This document shows positions 15,788 to 23,572 of a stretch of 64,000 nt of DNA, in pieces. How positions within the stretch are numbered: the stretch's first letter is position 1; each line of letters opens with the position of its first letter. The notes beneath the pieces are model-generated. The model had not been told where the DNA came from. It did not search any database and worked only from the letters and a program-made list of their open reading frames with translations. The stretch spans positions 62,001-126,000 of the forward strand of contig CAJXJW010000004.1 in NCBI GenBank assembly GCA_913055625.1. Direction: 5' to 3'. This stretch comes from an uncultured Pseudomonadota bacterium (lineage in GTDB: Bacteria > Pseudomonadota > Gammaproteobacteria > Steroidobacterales > Woeseiaceae). The position numbers and the translations under genes are program-made.

Positions 15788-15841
15788 AAGTTGTCCTGCC
15801 CGTCTCTCGGCCAAGCAGTCAGCGACAGGCTGGTATCAGTA

Positions 15842-16387
15842 ATGGGTATTAGTCTCGCCCTCACCGGATTGGTCGCGATTGTGTTTCTGATAATGCTTCT
15901 GCATCAGGGGGCAAGCAGAACTCACTGGCTTCATGCAGCCGGACAGATATTGTTCATCTGGGTATTAAGCAACATTCCACTAGGCTTCTTGCTTATAGAT
16001 TCAAGCCTAGACCCTTCGAGCAAATCCATATTCGATTCGATCCGACAGCAAGTCCGAATGGGCGAAGCCGTCGTGTACTTGGCGGCAATTTTGGCGCCAG
16101 TCCTCTTCACTTTGCTGATGAACTACAGTGTTTCTGCCAAAGTGTACGTAATGACGAATATTGTAGGCGTCATTTTGTGTGTTGGATGTGCATCGTATAT
16201 TTACGCACTCCATATTAGACAGGCTCCTGCTGATACAGATACGCTTTTCATCATTACCGGTACGCTGTATGCGCTTTGCGTTCTAATTTGGTACTTCTCA
16301 GTTGTTTACGAATTGATCGTTACGAATCCGGACCCTGGAAAATCCTCTAAAGATAGAGCGACTGAGATTGAGGACAGCCTCCCGTGA
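15842..16387 (+). CDS. multi-span membrane protein of the cargo module
   Basis: The 181-residue product has five likely membrane spans (about 2-20, 28-50, 74-96, 103-124, 132-155) and a short charged cytoplasmic tail (NPDPGKSSKDRATEIEDSLP). No family is recognised. Its start is uncertain: ATG 15842 gives a clean first span, but a TTG at 15791, three bases after the Dam stop, is in frame. The stop overlaps the DGQHR gene start by GTGA, so the two proteins are made in step. Counted GC in this gene is as low as 38% in a 60-base line. It could be the membrane effector of a two- or three-gene defence unit. Confidence 0.7.
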   Translation: MGISLALTGLVAIVFLIMLLHQGASRTHWLHAAGQILFIWVLSNIPLGFLLIDSSLDPSSKSIFDSIRQQVRMGEAVVYLAAILAPVLFTLLMNYSVSAKVYVMTNIVGVILCVGCASYIYALHIRQAPADTDTLFIITGTLYALCVLIWYFSVVYELIVTNPDPGKSSKDRATEIEDSLP

Positions 16388-17499
16388 CCAAGTCAATTGA
16401 GATCCCATGCATAAAGATCGATCAGCCAATCGGGCAGTTCTACGTTGGCGTCATTAGTCATTCTGATTTGCTCAAGATTTGTTTCGTAGATCAGCGAGAA
16501 TTGAATTCTGAACTTGATGATTTCATTGGTATTCAAAGGCAGCTATCTCGCTCACGCGTTCGGAAAATTGAGGAATACGTTAGAAACGTTGATGCGACGT
16601 TTCCAACTTCAATAATTATTTCGATCCGAGACGCGAATTGTTCGTGGGACGGCAGACGGCGCACTCTGAAAATTCATGAGTCGAAGGCCACCAAGTTCGA
16701 TGACATCGCCAAGATTCTAGATGGGCAGCATCGCGTCGAAGGCTTGAAGGTCTTGGATCCGAGCGATACATTCGAACTCAATGTAACAATCTTTGTTGAA
16801 GTGGATGTTGCAACTCAGGCGAACATATTCGCTACTGTGAATTTGGCTCAAACAAAGGTGAACAGAAGTCTTGTTTACGACTTGTTTTCCTATGAGCGAG
16901 TTCGGAGTCCGCAGAAGTCCTGTCACGAGATAGTTGTCGCGCTTAATAACTCCAAGTCAAGCCCATTCCATGATCGAATTAAGAGGCTGGGAGTTGCGAC
17001 GCCAGGAGTCGAAAACGAAACGCTCACACAGGCGGCATTTGTCGAGTCGCTAATGAATTTCGTATCGAAAAAGCCGACAGAGGACAGGAACAGTTTCTTG
17101 CGCAAACTTCGACTTCAGGGCCCAACTCTGGAGGAATTGCAGGCGTTGCCTTTCCGAGGTTTGTGGCTAGCGGCCAAGGAAGACGACATAGCAAGAATAC
17201 TTTTTAATTACTTCAGTGCTGTAGTTCAGAAGTGGCCGAACTCATGGCAAAACGTCAAGAGAAAGGGCAACGTGCTACCGAAGACCAACGGGTTCAAGGC
17301 GCTAATGAGATTCTTGAAGCCCGTATACTTGGATATTGTTGGTGATAATTTTGGAGAGATTCCGAGCACGATAAAGTTCGCAAAGTATCTGTCGCCGGTC
17401 ACCTTGCGAGACAAGGACTTTAATGTTGAGACTTTCCCGCCTGGAACGAGCGGTGAATCTATTTTGTACAAAGAGTTGATGAGGTCGGTGTTTAAGTAG
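16384..17499 (+). CDS. DGQHR-domain protein (DndB-like family)
   Basis: The 371-residue product has the hallmark DGQHR at 113-117 (KILDGQHRVEGL), preceded by a ParB-like fold region (VDQREL, RQLSRSRVRKIEEY) and followed by the expected IFATVNLAQTKVNRSLVYDL segment at about 148-167. DGQHR proteins include DndB, a regulator of phosphorothioate DNA modification, but none of the other dnd genes is here. It is coupled to the membrane protein through GTGA and follows a Dam methylase. I infer a DNA- or nucleotide-sensing partner; enzymatic activity is unknown. Confidence 0.85.
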   Translation: MTKSIEIPCIKIDQPIGQFYVGVISHSDLLKICFVDQRELNSELDDFIGIQRQLSRSRVRKIEEYVRNVDATFPTSIIISIRDANCSWDGRRRTLKIHESKATKFDDIAKILDGQHRVEGLKVLDPSDTFELNVTIFVEVDVATQANIFATVNLAQTKVNRSLVYDLFSYERVRSPQKSCHEIVVALNNSKSSPFHDRIKRLGVATPGVENETLTQAAFVESLMNFVSKKPTEDRNSFLRKLRLQGPTLEELQALPFRGLWLAAKEDDIARILFNYFSAVVQKWPNSWQNVKRKGNVLPKTNGFKALMRFLKPVYLDIVGDNFGEIPSTIKFAKYLSPVTLRDKDFNVETFPPGTSGESILYKELMRSVFK

Positions 17500-17790
17500 G
17501 GGCTTTCGGCCAATCTGTGGCACCCCTAGTTCGAATCTTGATACTTGGAATGCTAAGGCGTAATTGAAGCTTCATCGGCTTTTAGGCCCTCCAAGTGATT
17601 GCGCCGAATCTCTATTTGTCGGCCGACTTGGACTGCGCGATTTCTTTTCGAGGCTAGACTTAGTTGCGACGCGCTTTCTAAGCCTATGGGTGGGAGTCTG
17701 TTTGGGCTCCGGAACTTGCGCCAAGCATCGTGCCTTGCGTCAGTGGGCCTTCCATACACACCGCCAAGATACTTGAGGAAGTGTGCGTCG
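17500..17790. other. cargo intergenic stretch without a convincing gene
   Basis: These 291 bases separate the DGQHR gene from the next cargo gene. Forward frames lack a good start. A 68-codon reverse frame (17553-17759) exists, but it has no ribosome binding site or recognisable domain. The stretch may hold a promoter for the 17791 gene or the remains of a deleted gene. Confidence 0.4.
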
Positions 17791-18495
17791 ATGCTTGAGC
17801 GAAGTGTCCGTTTTGTTGTCGCAAATTCGAGCGGTCAGCGGGCGGCTACTTGGAAGTGCTGGACGTCGCCTAACTTCCCCGATGTCTATGTTGCGTGTCG
17901 CGAAGTCGGCAGCGCGGTCAAGGCTAGCTTGCATAGGTCAGGCGATTGGCGACTTGCCTACATCGAAGGCTTCTATAGCCGCGCGTTCTCAGCGCCGCGG
18001 CAGGCAGAGCACAGTCGCCTCATCCAACGTTGGCCACGACCTTCGGAGTTGGCGCCTGGTGTCACTCTGGCGCTCCAAATCTACACACCATTGGCCGCTG
18101 TGGCTTCTCCAATCGAGCGCTTCGGCAAGCGAATAGTCCATATCCCGGCGCCGCAACCGGCCGCGTCGATCGAGACCAGTCTATTCATACTGACTGGCGA
18201 CGCTGTCAGTTGCCGGTGCCCCGGTGCGACTTCTATGGGCACGCGGTTGGTTGGGTCCATGCGCCTAGTAAACGGGGACAAGGTAGCGGTGGTCTATCGA
18301 GAATGTGCGTTCCCCGAAGTGCTGCGCGGGCCGGTCAAAGGTCATTTTCTTGAGGGCGTGGATCGCAAATCGATCAAATCCGAGTACCTTCGGATGCTTG
18401 TATTCGGCGACAAGCTCGATGGCACGCGCTGCTTATTCGAAATGATCGTCCGACCAAGCGACGGCAGAGGTTTGACCGATCGGCTCGTGCGATAA
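17791..18495 (+). CDS. hypothetical cargo protein, 234 residues
   Basis: ATG 17791 opens a protein beginning MLERSVRFVVANSSGQRAAT. It contains DVYVACREVGSAVKASLHRS followed by GDWRLAYIEGFYSR, then a mixed strand pattern and a hydrophilic C-terminus. I recall the D-V-Y-x-x-x-R-x-x-G ... K-x-S-L-H-x-S-G-x-W-R-x-A pattern from uncharacterised proteins of integrative elements, but no function is known. It lies 11 bases before the next gene and is probably co-transcribed with it. Confidence 0.65.
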   Translation: MLERSVRFVVANSSGQRAATWKCWTSPNFPDVYVACREVGSAVKASLHRSGDWRLAYIEGFYSRAFSAPRQAEHSRLIQRWPRPSELAPGVTLALQIYTPLAAVASPIERFGKRIVHIPAPQPAASIETSLFILTGDAVSCRCPGATSMGTRLVGSMRLVNGDKVAVVYRECAFPEVLRGPVKGHFLEGVDRKSIKSEYLRMLVFGDKLDGTRCLFEMIVRPSDGRGLTDRLVR

Positions 18496-18506
18496 TCGGG
18501 CCAGAG

Positions 18507-19094
18507 ATGGCCTACGATCCCCTCAAATATCTGCCTCTGCTCGACGACTATACGTCGAGATCTGCTGACCGACTGCGTCGGAATGCCAGCCTGGTCGCGT
18601 TTACGGTCATTGTGATCGACCTATTTGACGTCTCTCTGGCGGGTATCTCGATCGCGGGGGTGCCTATTATTGCCGGCAAGGAATGTCTGGCGGGCTCAGT
18701 CGCCGCCGTTGTCCTCGTCTTTTGGTCTGTGGCGTTCGCCGTCCGCTATTGCGCCGATGTCGGACGTCGCCGGGAGAACATCCGGCTCTTCAAGTCCATA
18801 ATTGACCCAATAAAGAGGCAGATTCAGAAGGTCGAGGAAAGAATCAGCGGTGACCCGCATCGAGCTATTCCGGCTTCGCATCCGCAAAACAAGGCAGTTG
18901 TGAAGGCTTACGAATCGCAGGTGAGGCGCACCAAAGTGGCCAGAGGCCTGCTTTTTGCGTCCCGGTTGTTCGAATGGCTGCCAGCGGCGATTGTTATCGT
19001 CTGGGCCGCGTACATTCTCGCTGGGTATCTGTTCGGAGAGGCCTCGACCTATTGCTCTTGCCGCGGCTCTGAAGCCCTCGTCGGCTGCGTCTAA
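18507..19094 (+). CDS. cargo membrane protein with three spans
   Basis: The 195-residue product has two membrane spans near the N-terminus (about 26-48 and 62-82), a charged central cytoplasmic region with a likely coiled helix (RRRENIRLFKSIIDPIKRQI) and a third span near 154-176. It ends CSCRGSEALVGCV. No family is recognised. With the preceding gene it forms a second two-gene unit at the right end of the element, a place where defence or fitness genes are often carried. Confidence 0.65.
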   Translation: MAYDPLKYLPLLDDYTSRSADRLRRNASLVAFTVIVIDLFDVSLAGISIAGVPIIAGKECLAGSVAAVVLVFWSVAFAVRYCADVGRRRENIRLFKSIIDPIKRQIQKVEERISGDPHRAIPASHPQNKAVVKAYESQVRRTKVARGLLFASRLFEWLPAAIVIVWAAYILAGYLFGEASTYCSCRGSEALVGCV

Positions 19095-19262
19095 TCGGGT
19101 CCGCACCGCAGATTTGGTCCAATTTTGGGCCACGCATCGCCAGAAACGCCCCGAAACAGGCTGAATTGACCAGCATCGGAAAATCGGAGTTTTCCCCGCA
19201 GAGTCGTGGCCTTACGGCACAATTCAGCACCGGTGAGAACCACTGAAAACCTGCGCAACCAC

Positions 19263-19320
19263 GACTTAAAATCCGCTGGGAGTAATCCCTTGTGGGTTCG
19301 AGTCCCACCCCGGGCACCAA
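19263..19320 (+). repeat. attR, displaced 3' end of tRNA-Leu
   Basis: Sixteen bases (19263-19278) equal the attL anticodon region; a different variable arm of equal length (stem GGGA/TCCC) follows, then a T arm GTGGG/CCCAC and acceptor CCCGGGC with CCA. This 3' half would pair perfectly with the tRNA-Leu 5' end GCCCGGG, so it is most likely the tRNA's original 3' half before insertion. TGGTCCA at 19115-19121 lies just inside it. Confidence 0.9.
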
Positions 19321-19330
19321 GCCCTCAGGA

Positions 19331-19513
19331 TCAGTCTTCGTCGGGCTGCGCCGGAGCGCACTCACGGTCCGGCCGACCGCCCGGCCCGAGGCGCTTCATA
19401 ACACGTTCGTAATGCTGCATCAGTCGCGCGCCGCGCTCTTCGTCGCTCTCGCCATCCATGGGCTTCACGGCCGGTATCCATACGTTTGATTTCACGGCGC
19501 GGGAGTTTATCAT
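19331..19513 (-). CDS. small hypothetical protein, 60 residues
   Basis: The frame starts MINSRAVKSNVWIPAVKPMD, has a helical middle (SDEERGARLMQHYERVMKRL) and stops 11 bases outside attR, so it belongs to the chromosome. The codon pattern is like its GC-rich neighbours. The start is uncertain: a GAGG sits right against the ATG, and the frame is open further upstream. It faces away from the next small gene, with about six bases between their starts. Confidence 0.5.
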   Translation of the reverse strand: MINSRAVKSNVWIPAVKPMDGESDEERGARLMQHYERVMKRLGPGGRPDRECAPAQPDED

Positions 19514-19519
19514 CCTCGC

Positions 19520-19705
19520 ATGACCGAACAAGAATTCGAACGAAGGTCTGCCGTCCTCAGAGCCCAGGTCGATGCCGCCCATGCCGGTTGGCTGCGTCAC
19601 CCGGCGAGCTCCGAGCGGCTAGCGCGCTACGAGCATGCACTCGTTCAATACGATCGGGATCGCGAGCGACTGTTGCTCGAGTACTTCCACGTCACCCCCG
19701 TCTAG
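19520..19705 (+). CDS. small helical protein, 61 residues
   Basis: The product (MTEQEFERRSAVLRAQVDAA and on) is highly charged and should form two long helices. There is no membrane span. The composition fits coding sequence, but the start is only six bases from that of the opposite-strand frame, so promoters must overlap coding sequence. No family is recognised. Confidence 0.5.
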   Translation: MTEQEFERRSAVLRAQVDAAHAGWLRHPASSERLARYEHALVQYDRDRERLLLEYFHVTPV

Positions 19706-19835
19706 TTCCGAAACCGGAACCGCATCACAGCCGAAACCTCGACTGGTTAACACTTTTGACACGCCGACGCGGCCTGTCATTCGTGGATCACTCGCCACAC
19801 CTCAGAATCGTCTCTCAACTTCGTGGGAGACCGAC

Positions 19836-20057
19836 ATGGCCACGGTCGTTCAGGACAACGTTGACTATCGCTTGCTGAACAATCTCAGCAACCTCGTCAT
19901 TTGCAGCCAATGCCTGCGAAACGGTCGCGTCACGCCGGTGCCGCAGATCATTTCGGCGGACCGCAAGGTGCGCAATGTCTGCAGCGACTGCCGGCACGGC
20001 GCCTTGCCTGCCAGCCGGCGGCGCGTAACGGGCAAGCTGCTCCCGTTCCGGCGGTAG
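19836..20057 (+). CDS. small zinc-ribbon protein, 73 residues
   Basis: ATG 19836 (preceded by GGGAGA) opens a protein with C-S-Q-C near residue 24 and C-S-D-C near 49, a likely zinc ribbon, then a basic tail ([14 protein letters not shown]). It has the look of small RNA- or DNA-binding proteins of unknown role. It lies 46 bases before tdk. Confidence 0.6.
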   Translation: MATVVQDNVDYRLLNNLSNLVICSQCLRNGRVTPVPQIISADRKVRNVCSDCRHGALPASRRRVTGKLLPFRR

Positions 20058-20103
20058 CTCGCCCGGCAGTGATTCCGCGGCCCCATGGTGCGAGAATGGC
20101 GCC

Positions 20104-20685
20104 ATGGCGAAACTCTACTTCTACTACTCGTCGATGAACGCAGGTAAGTCGACGGCGCTACTGCAGTCGAGCTACAACTACCGCGAACGGGGCATGCGCA
20201 CGGTCGTGCTCACGCCCGAACTCGACAACCGCTACGGCGTCGGCAAGGTTACGTCGCGGATCGGGATCGAATCCGACGCCGTCGTGTTCCGCCCCGACGA
20301 CAATCTGCACGAGATCGTCGCGCGGGAATTGGCATCGGGACCCCTGCATTGCGTGCTCATCGACGAGGCGCAGTTCCTCAGCCGAGAGCAGGTGTTTCAG
20401 CTCAGCGATGTCACGGACGAACTGAACGTCCCGGTGCTGGCGTACGGGCTGCGCACCGACTTTCGCGGCGAGCCTTTCGAGGGCAGCAAGTACCTGCTCG
20501 CCTGGGCGGACGTCCTCAACGAGCTCAAGGCGATCTGCGAATGCGGCCGGAAGGCGACGATGGTCCTGAGGCTGGACGCCGAGGGCAAGGCGATCCGGGA
20601 AGGCTCACAGATCGAAATCGGTGGAAACGATCGCTACCTGTCGATGTGCCGCCGGCATTTCAAGGAACACTTCTACCGGCGCTGA
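20104..20685 (+). CDS. tdk: thymidine kinase, type II
   Basis: Thymidine kinase phosphorylates thymidine to dTMP in the salvage pathway. The 193-residue product has the Walker A loop SSMNAGKST (9-17), the Walker B-like LIDEAQFL, the lid/substrate region [15 protein letters not shown] and a zinc site (C-E-C ... M-C-R-R-H) as in bacterial type II enzymes. Length and motif order are those of E. coli Tdk. It stands alone, convergent with the AAA/FHA gene. Confidence 0.97.
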   Translation: MAKLYFYYSSMNAGKSTALLQSSYNYRERGMRTVVLTPELDNRYGVGKVTSRIGIESDAVVFRPDDNLHEIVARELASGPLHCVLIDEAQFLSREQVFQLSDVTDELNVPVLAYGLRTDFRGEPFEGSKYLLAWADVLNELKAICECGRKATMVLRLDAEGKAIREGSQIEIGGNDRYLSMCRRHFKEHFYRR

Positions 20686-20697
20686 CACCCGTTGCGA

Positions 20698-21981
20698 TCA
20701 CGCGCCGAGCGTCGGCTCGTTCTCACTCGGCACCGGCAGGATTGCCGTGTTCTCCCGGGCAAGCAGGGATCGCATGTCCGCAAGCGTCTTCATGACCGCC
20801 GTTTCGACGAACTCGCTGCCTTCGACCGAGCCGCGCCGGGTGGCGTGGGGGTCGGAATATTTCAACCGGTGATGCCCTACGCTGATGACGTCGTCATGGA
20901 TGAGGACATGATTCGACACGCGTTTCGAATTGACGAAGGTGCCGTTGGTGCTGTTGAGGTCCATCAGGATCGTCGATCCGCCGTTGCGTACCAGCAGCAG
21001 GTGGTGCCGGCTGACGAATCGGCTTTCGACGGCGATGTCGTTGTGTTCGGAGCGCCCGATCAACAGGCGCTGCGACGTGAGTTCGACGGTCTGCAGGAGC
21101 TTGCCGTCGTGCGAGACGAGCAGCGTCGGTGGCGGTGTCGGCTCATCGGTCGGTGCATCAATCCGCGTCTCCGCCACGTCTTCCCAGGTGCCGCGAGGGA
21201 TGGTGGGGCGCTCGATGCAGTCGATCGATACCGGCAGTGCCTGCGCTTTGGCCAGCGCCAGGAGCGCAACGCGGTCCAGTACGCCCGGCCAGCCGCCGGT
21301 TGCTCGCCACAGTTCGTTGCACACGGATTGCGGGAAGACGTACTCGGGCGTCATGTTGCCGGCTGCACGCAATTTCGCGTGCAGGTAGCCCGACGTTTCG
21401 TCCATCGCCAGCGGGCGCAGGTGTATGTCGCCCGCGATGCGCAGGCAGCTGCCTTCGAACTCGGGTGACGCGGGCAGATCCGCAAGGGAGCGATCGCCGG
21501 CCAGCACGAGCCGAACCGCGGTGAAATGTCGAACCTTCAACGCCGCGAGCTGGCCGATGGCGCGACGGGCGCTTCGGTTCAGCGCATGCGCGTTCTCGAC
21601 GATGATGACCGGTGGCGAATGCGTCGCGGTCTGGTGCAGCACGAACATGCGCAGCATCGCGAAGAGTTCTTCCGGGGAATCGAATTCGATGGTATAGCCG
21701 AATTGCCGGAGCAGGGATTCGAGCAGGTTTTGCCGGTCGAGGCCGGCGCCGTTCAGCAGGGCGGCGGACACATCATCGGGAAGCGCCCCGAGATACTTGC
21801 GGATCAGCGTCGACTTTCCGGACAGGGGCGGCCCCTGGAGCAGGGTGATGCCCATTGGCGCCCGGCGGGCCCGCTCCAGCGCGGACAGCGCTGCACGGAA
21901 GCTCGAGTATGGGACAAGCGTCGCCGGCTTTCCGTGGGTACGGAAAGGTTGGTCGCGCAGGCCGGCGGACGCCAGATCCAT
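20698..21981 (-). CDS. ExeA/GspA-type AAA ATPase fused to an FHA domain
   Basis: The 427-residue product has an AAA ATPase module at about 1-260, with Walker A GPPLSGKST (50-58), Walker B-like VIIVENAHAL and the GspA/ExeA-like opening LRDQPFRTHGKPATLVP. A linker follows, then a forkhead-associated domain at about 300-360 (LLIGRSEHNDIAV, SRHHLLLV, DLNSTNGTFVNS), which binds phosphothreonine. GspA-type ATPases usually carry a peptidoglycan-binding domain instead. The pair may be under Ser/Thr kinase control or signal to a secretion or membrane assembly. No kinase is near. Confidence 0.85.
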   Translation of the reverse strand: MDLASAGLRDQPFRTHGKPATLVPYSSFRAALSALERARRAPMGITLLQGPPLSGKSTLIRKYLGALPDDVSAALLNGAGLDRQNLLESLLRQFGYTIEFDSPEELFAMLRMFVLHQTATHSPPVIIVENAHALNRSARRAIGQLAALKVRHFTAVRLVLAGDRSLADLPASPEFEGSCLRIAGDIHLRPLAMDETSGYLHAKLRAAGNMTPEYVFPQSVCNELWRATGGWPGVLDRVALLALAKAQALPVSIDCIERPTIPRGTWEDVAETRIDAPTDEPTPPPTLLVSHDGKLLQTVELTSQRLLIGRSEHNDIAVESRFVSRHHLLLVRNGGSTILMDLNSTNGTFVNSKRVSNHVLIHDDVISVGHHRLKYSDPHATRRGSVEGSEFVETAVMKTLADMRSLLARENTAILPVPSENEPTLGA

Positions 21982-22251
21982 AACTTCGATGCCGCTCCAG
22001 GCTGCTAGTTGCAGGATTCGTTATTGTTGATGACCCGGCCTTTTGTTATGTACAAATTCGGCCCGGTCAGTCAGTCTACGTGCGCCTTTCGCCCGGTTCA
22101 ATTGTTTGCCAATCGGTAGGATCGAGCGCGGCGGGACCAAGGAGCACAGGCCTTGAATAAGGTTTAAGAATAATATGCAAGCGATTGTTTTAATAATGGT
22201 TAATGGCGAAGTTGCGGGAAGGTTTCGAGGGCCGGTGCGGGTGCATTCCAC
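21982..22251. promoter_or_regulatory. divergent regulatory region before ccmA
   Basis: The region is markedly AT-rich near 22150-22205. A nine-base inverted repeat with one mismatch lies at 22032-22040 and 22060-22068. It would hold the promoters of the AAA/FHA gene (leftward) and the ccm operon (rightward). I cannot place a convincing -35/-10 pair. Confidence 0.4.
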
Positions 22252-22866
22252 TTGAGCGCACAACTGCTCGCGGACAACCTCATGCTGGTCCGTGGCGAGC
22301 GTTGCCTGTTCGCCAATCTCGGGTTCTCGGTGTCGTCCGGCGAATTGCTGGTGCTCGAGGGTCGCAACGGGTCCGGCAAGACGAGCCTGTTGAAGACCAT
22401 CGTCGGCATCCTCGAACCGGACGACGGTGAGCTCCGCTGGAACGGGCAGCCCGTGCGCCGCCATCGCCAGGCGTTCCTCGCGTCCGCCGCCTGGCTGTCG
22501 CACCGCACCGGGCTCAAGCCGGACCTCACGGCCATCGAGAACCTGCGCTTCGAATCGGCACTGCGCCCGACACGCGTCCGCGACCTGGAAGAGGCCCTCG
22601 AACGCCTCGGCGTGCTGCGACTGAGGAAGCTGCCGGTGCGGGCGTTGTCCGCCGGCCAGCAACGCCGGGTGTCTTTGGCGCGGATGCTGCTCGCGTCGGC
22701 GCCGCTGTGGCTGATGGACGAGCCGTTCACGAACCTGGACCGGGAAGGCCGCGCCCTCGTCGAGGAACTGGTCTGCGAACACGTCGGCAGCGGCGGTCTC
22801 TGCATCATGGCCGCCCACCAGGACGTGTCGATCGACGTGCCGACGACGCGGCTGAGGCTGCAATGA
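22252..22866 (+). CDS. ccmA: heme exporter ATP-binding protein CcmA
   Basis: CcmA is the ABC ATPase of the CcmABCD complex that releases heme-loaded CcmE. The 204-residue product has Walker A EGRNGSGKTSLLK, signature LSAGQQRRVSLARML and Walker B LWLMDEPFTNLD. TTG 22252 gives the normal N-terminus (L-S-A-Q-L-L-A-D-N-L); the stop overlaps ccmB by ATGA. It opens a nine-gene operon. Confidence 0.95.
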   Translation: MSAQLLADNLMLVRGERCLFANLGFSVSSGELLVLEGRNGSGKTSLLKTIVGILEPDDGELRWNGQPVRRHRQAFLASAAWLSHRTGLKPDLTAIENLRFESALRPTRVRDLEEALERLGVLRLRKLPVRALSAGQQRRVSLARMLLASAPLWLMDEPFTNLDREGRALVEELVCEHVGSGGLCIMAAHQDVSIDVPTTRLRLQ

Positions 22867-23561
22867 AGAACGGCTCCGCCAGGACTCCGGGGCTGCTGGA
22901 CGGGTTCGTCGCAACGCTGCGGCGGGACCTGTTGCTGGCCTGGAAGCGGCCGGGCGACGTCCTCAATCCACTGTTTTTCTTCGCAATGGTGTGCACGCTG
23001 TTTCCGCTGGCGACGGGGCCGAGCGTCCAGCAGCTGCAGTTTGCGGCGCCGGGCGTGTTGTGGGTCGCGGCGTTGCTCGCGATGCTGTTGTCGCTGAACA
23101 GCCTGTTCCTGGCGGATCACGAGGACGGAAGCCTCGAACAGTTGCTCGTCAGCCCGCAACCGCTCGTCGTGCTGGCGCTCGGCAAGACGTTCGCACACTG
23201 GCTCACGAACGGCCTGCCACTGGTGGTGCTGAGCCCGCTGGTGGCCGTCGCATTCAGGCTGCCGGGCGCCACGATCCAGGTGCTGATGCTGACGCTGCTG
23301 CTCGGCACGATCAGCCTGAGCCTCATCGGCTCGATCGGCGCCGCGCTCACCGTGGGGCTGCACCGCGGCACCGCGCTGCTGAGCCTCCTGGTCCTGCCGC
23401 TGGCGATGCCCGTGTTGATCTTCGGCACGCGGACGGTGTCACTCGCCGCGGCCGGCGACGGCTATGCGGCCGGCGTGCTGGCGCTGGCAGCGTATGCGCT
23501 CGGCGCACTCAGCCTTGCGCCGTACGCAACTGCCGCCGCCCTCCGGGTCAGTAACGAGTAG
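22863..23561 (+). CDS. ccmB: heme exporter membrane protein CcmB
   Basis: The 232-residue product has six hydrophobic spans and the typical opening of a CcmB permease (RRDLLLAWKRPGDVLNPLFF). A conserved DHEDGSLEQLLVSPQPL segment follows the second span. It is the permease partner of CcmA. Start overlaps ccmA; ccmC begins 11 bases after its stop. Confidence 0.95.
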   Translation: MKNGSARTPGLLDGFVATLRRDLLLAWKRPGDVLNPLFFFAMVCTLFPLATGPSVQQLQFAAPGVLWVAALLAMLLSLNSLFLADHEDGSLEQLLVSPQPLVVLALGKTFAHWLTNGLPLVVLSPLVAVAFRLPGATIQVLMLTLLLGTISLSLIGSIGAALTVGLHRGTALLSLLVLPLAMPVLIFGTRTVSLAAAGDGYAAGVLALAAYALGALSLAPYATAAALRVSNE

Positions 23562-23572
23562 AATAGCCCCCT

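Larger units (their letters stand above)
9510..19320. mobile_element. tRNA-Leu-integrated phage-satellite-like genomic island (about 9.75 kb)
   Basis: The element runs from the anticodon region of tRNA-Leu to a 58-base near-copy of the tRNA 3' end at 19263. A tyrosine integrase stands next to attL. The left part encodes small DNA-binding proteins, a replication-like protein and one HK97-type capsid protein; the right part is cargo with Dam, a membrane protein and a DGQHR protein. GC content shifts inside it: a counted 60-base line in the capsid gene is 72% GC, while lines in the cargo are 38-45%. No terminase, portal, protease or tail gene is seen, so it cannot be a complete phage. Confidence 0.9.

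Noticed and set aside
17553-17759. Reverse-strand 68-codon frame in the cargo gap
   Set aside because: No ribosome binding site, no domain and no neighbour on that strand; kept as a non-coding stretch.
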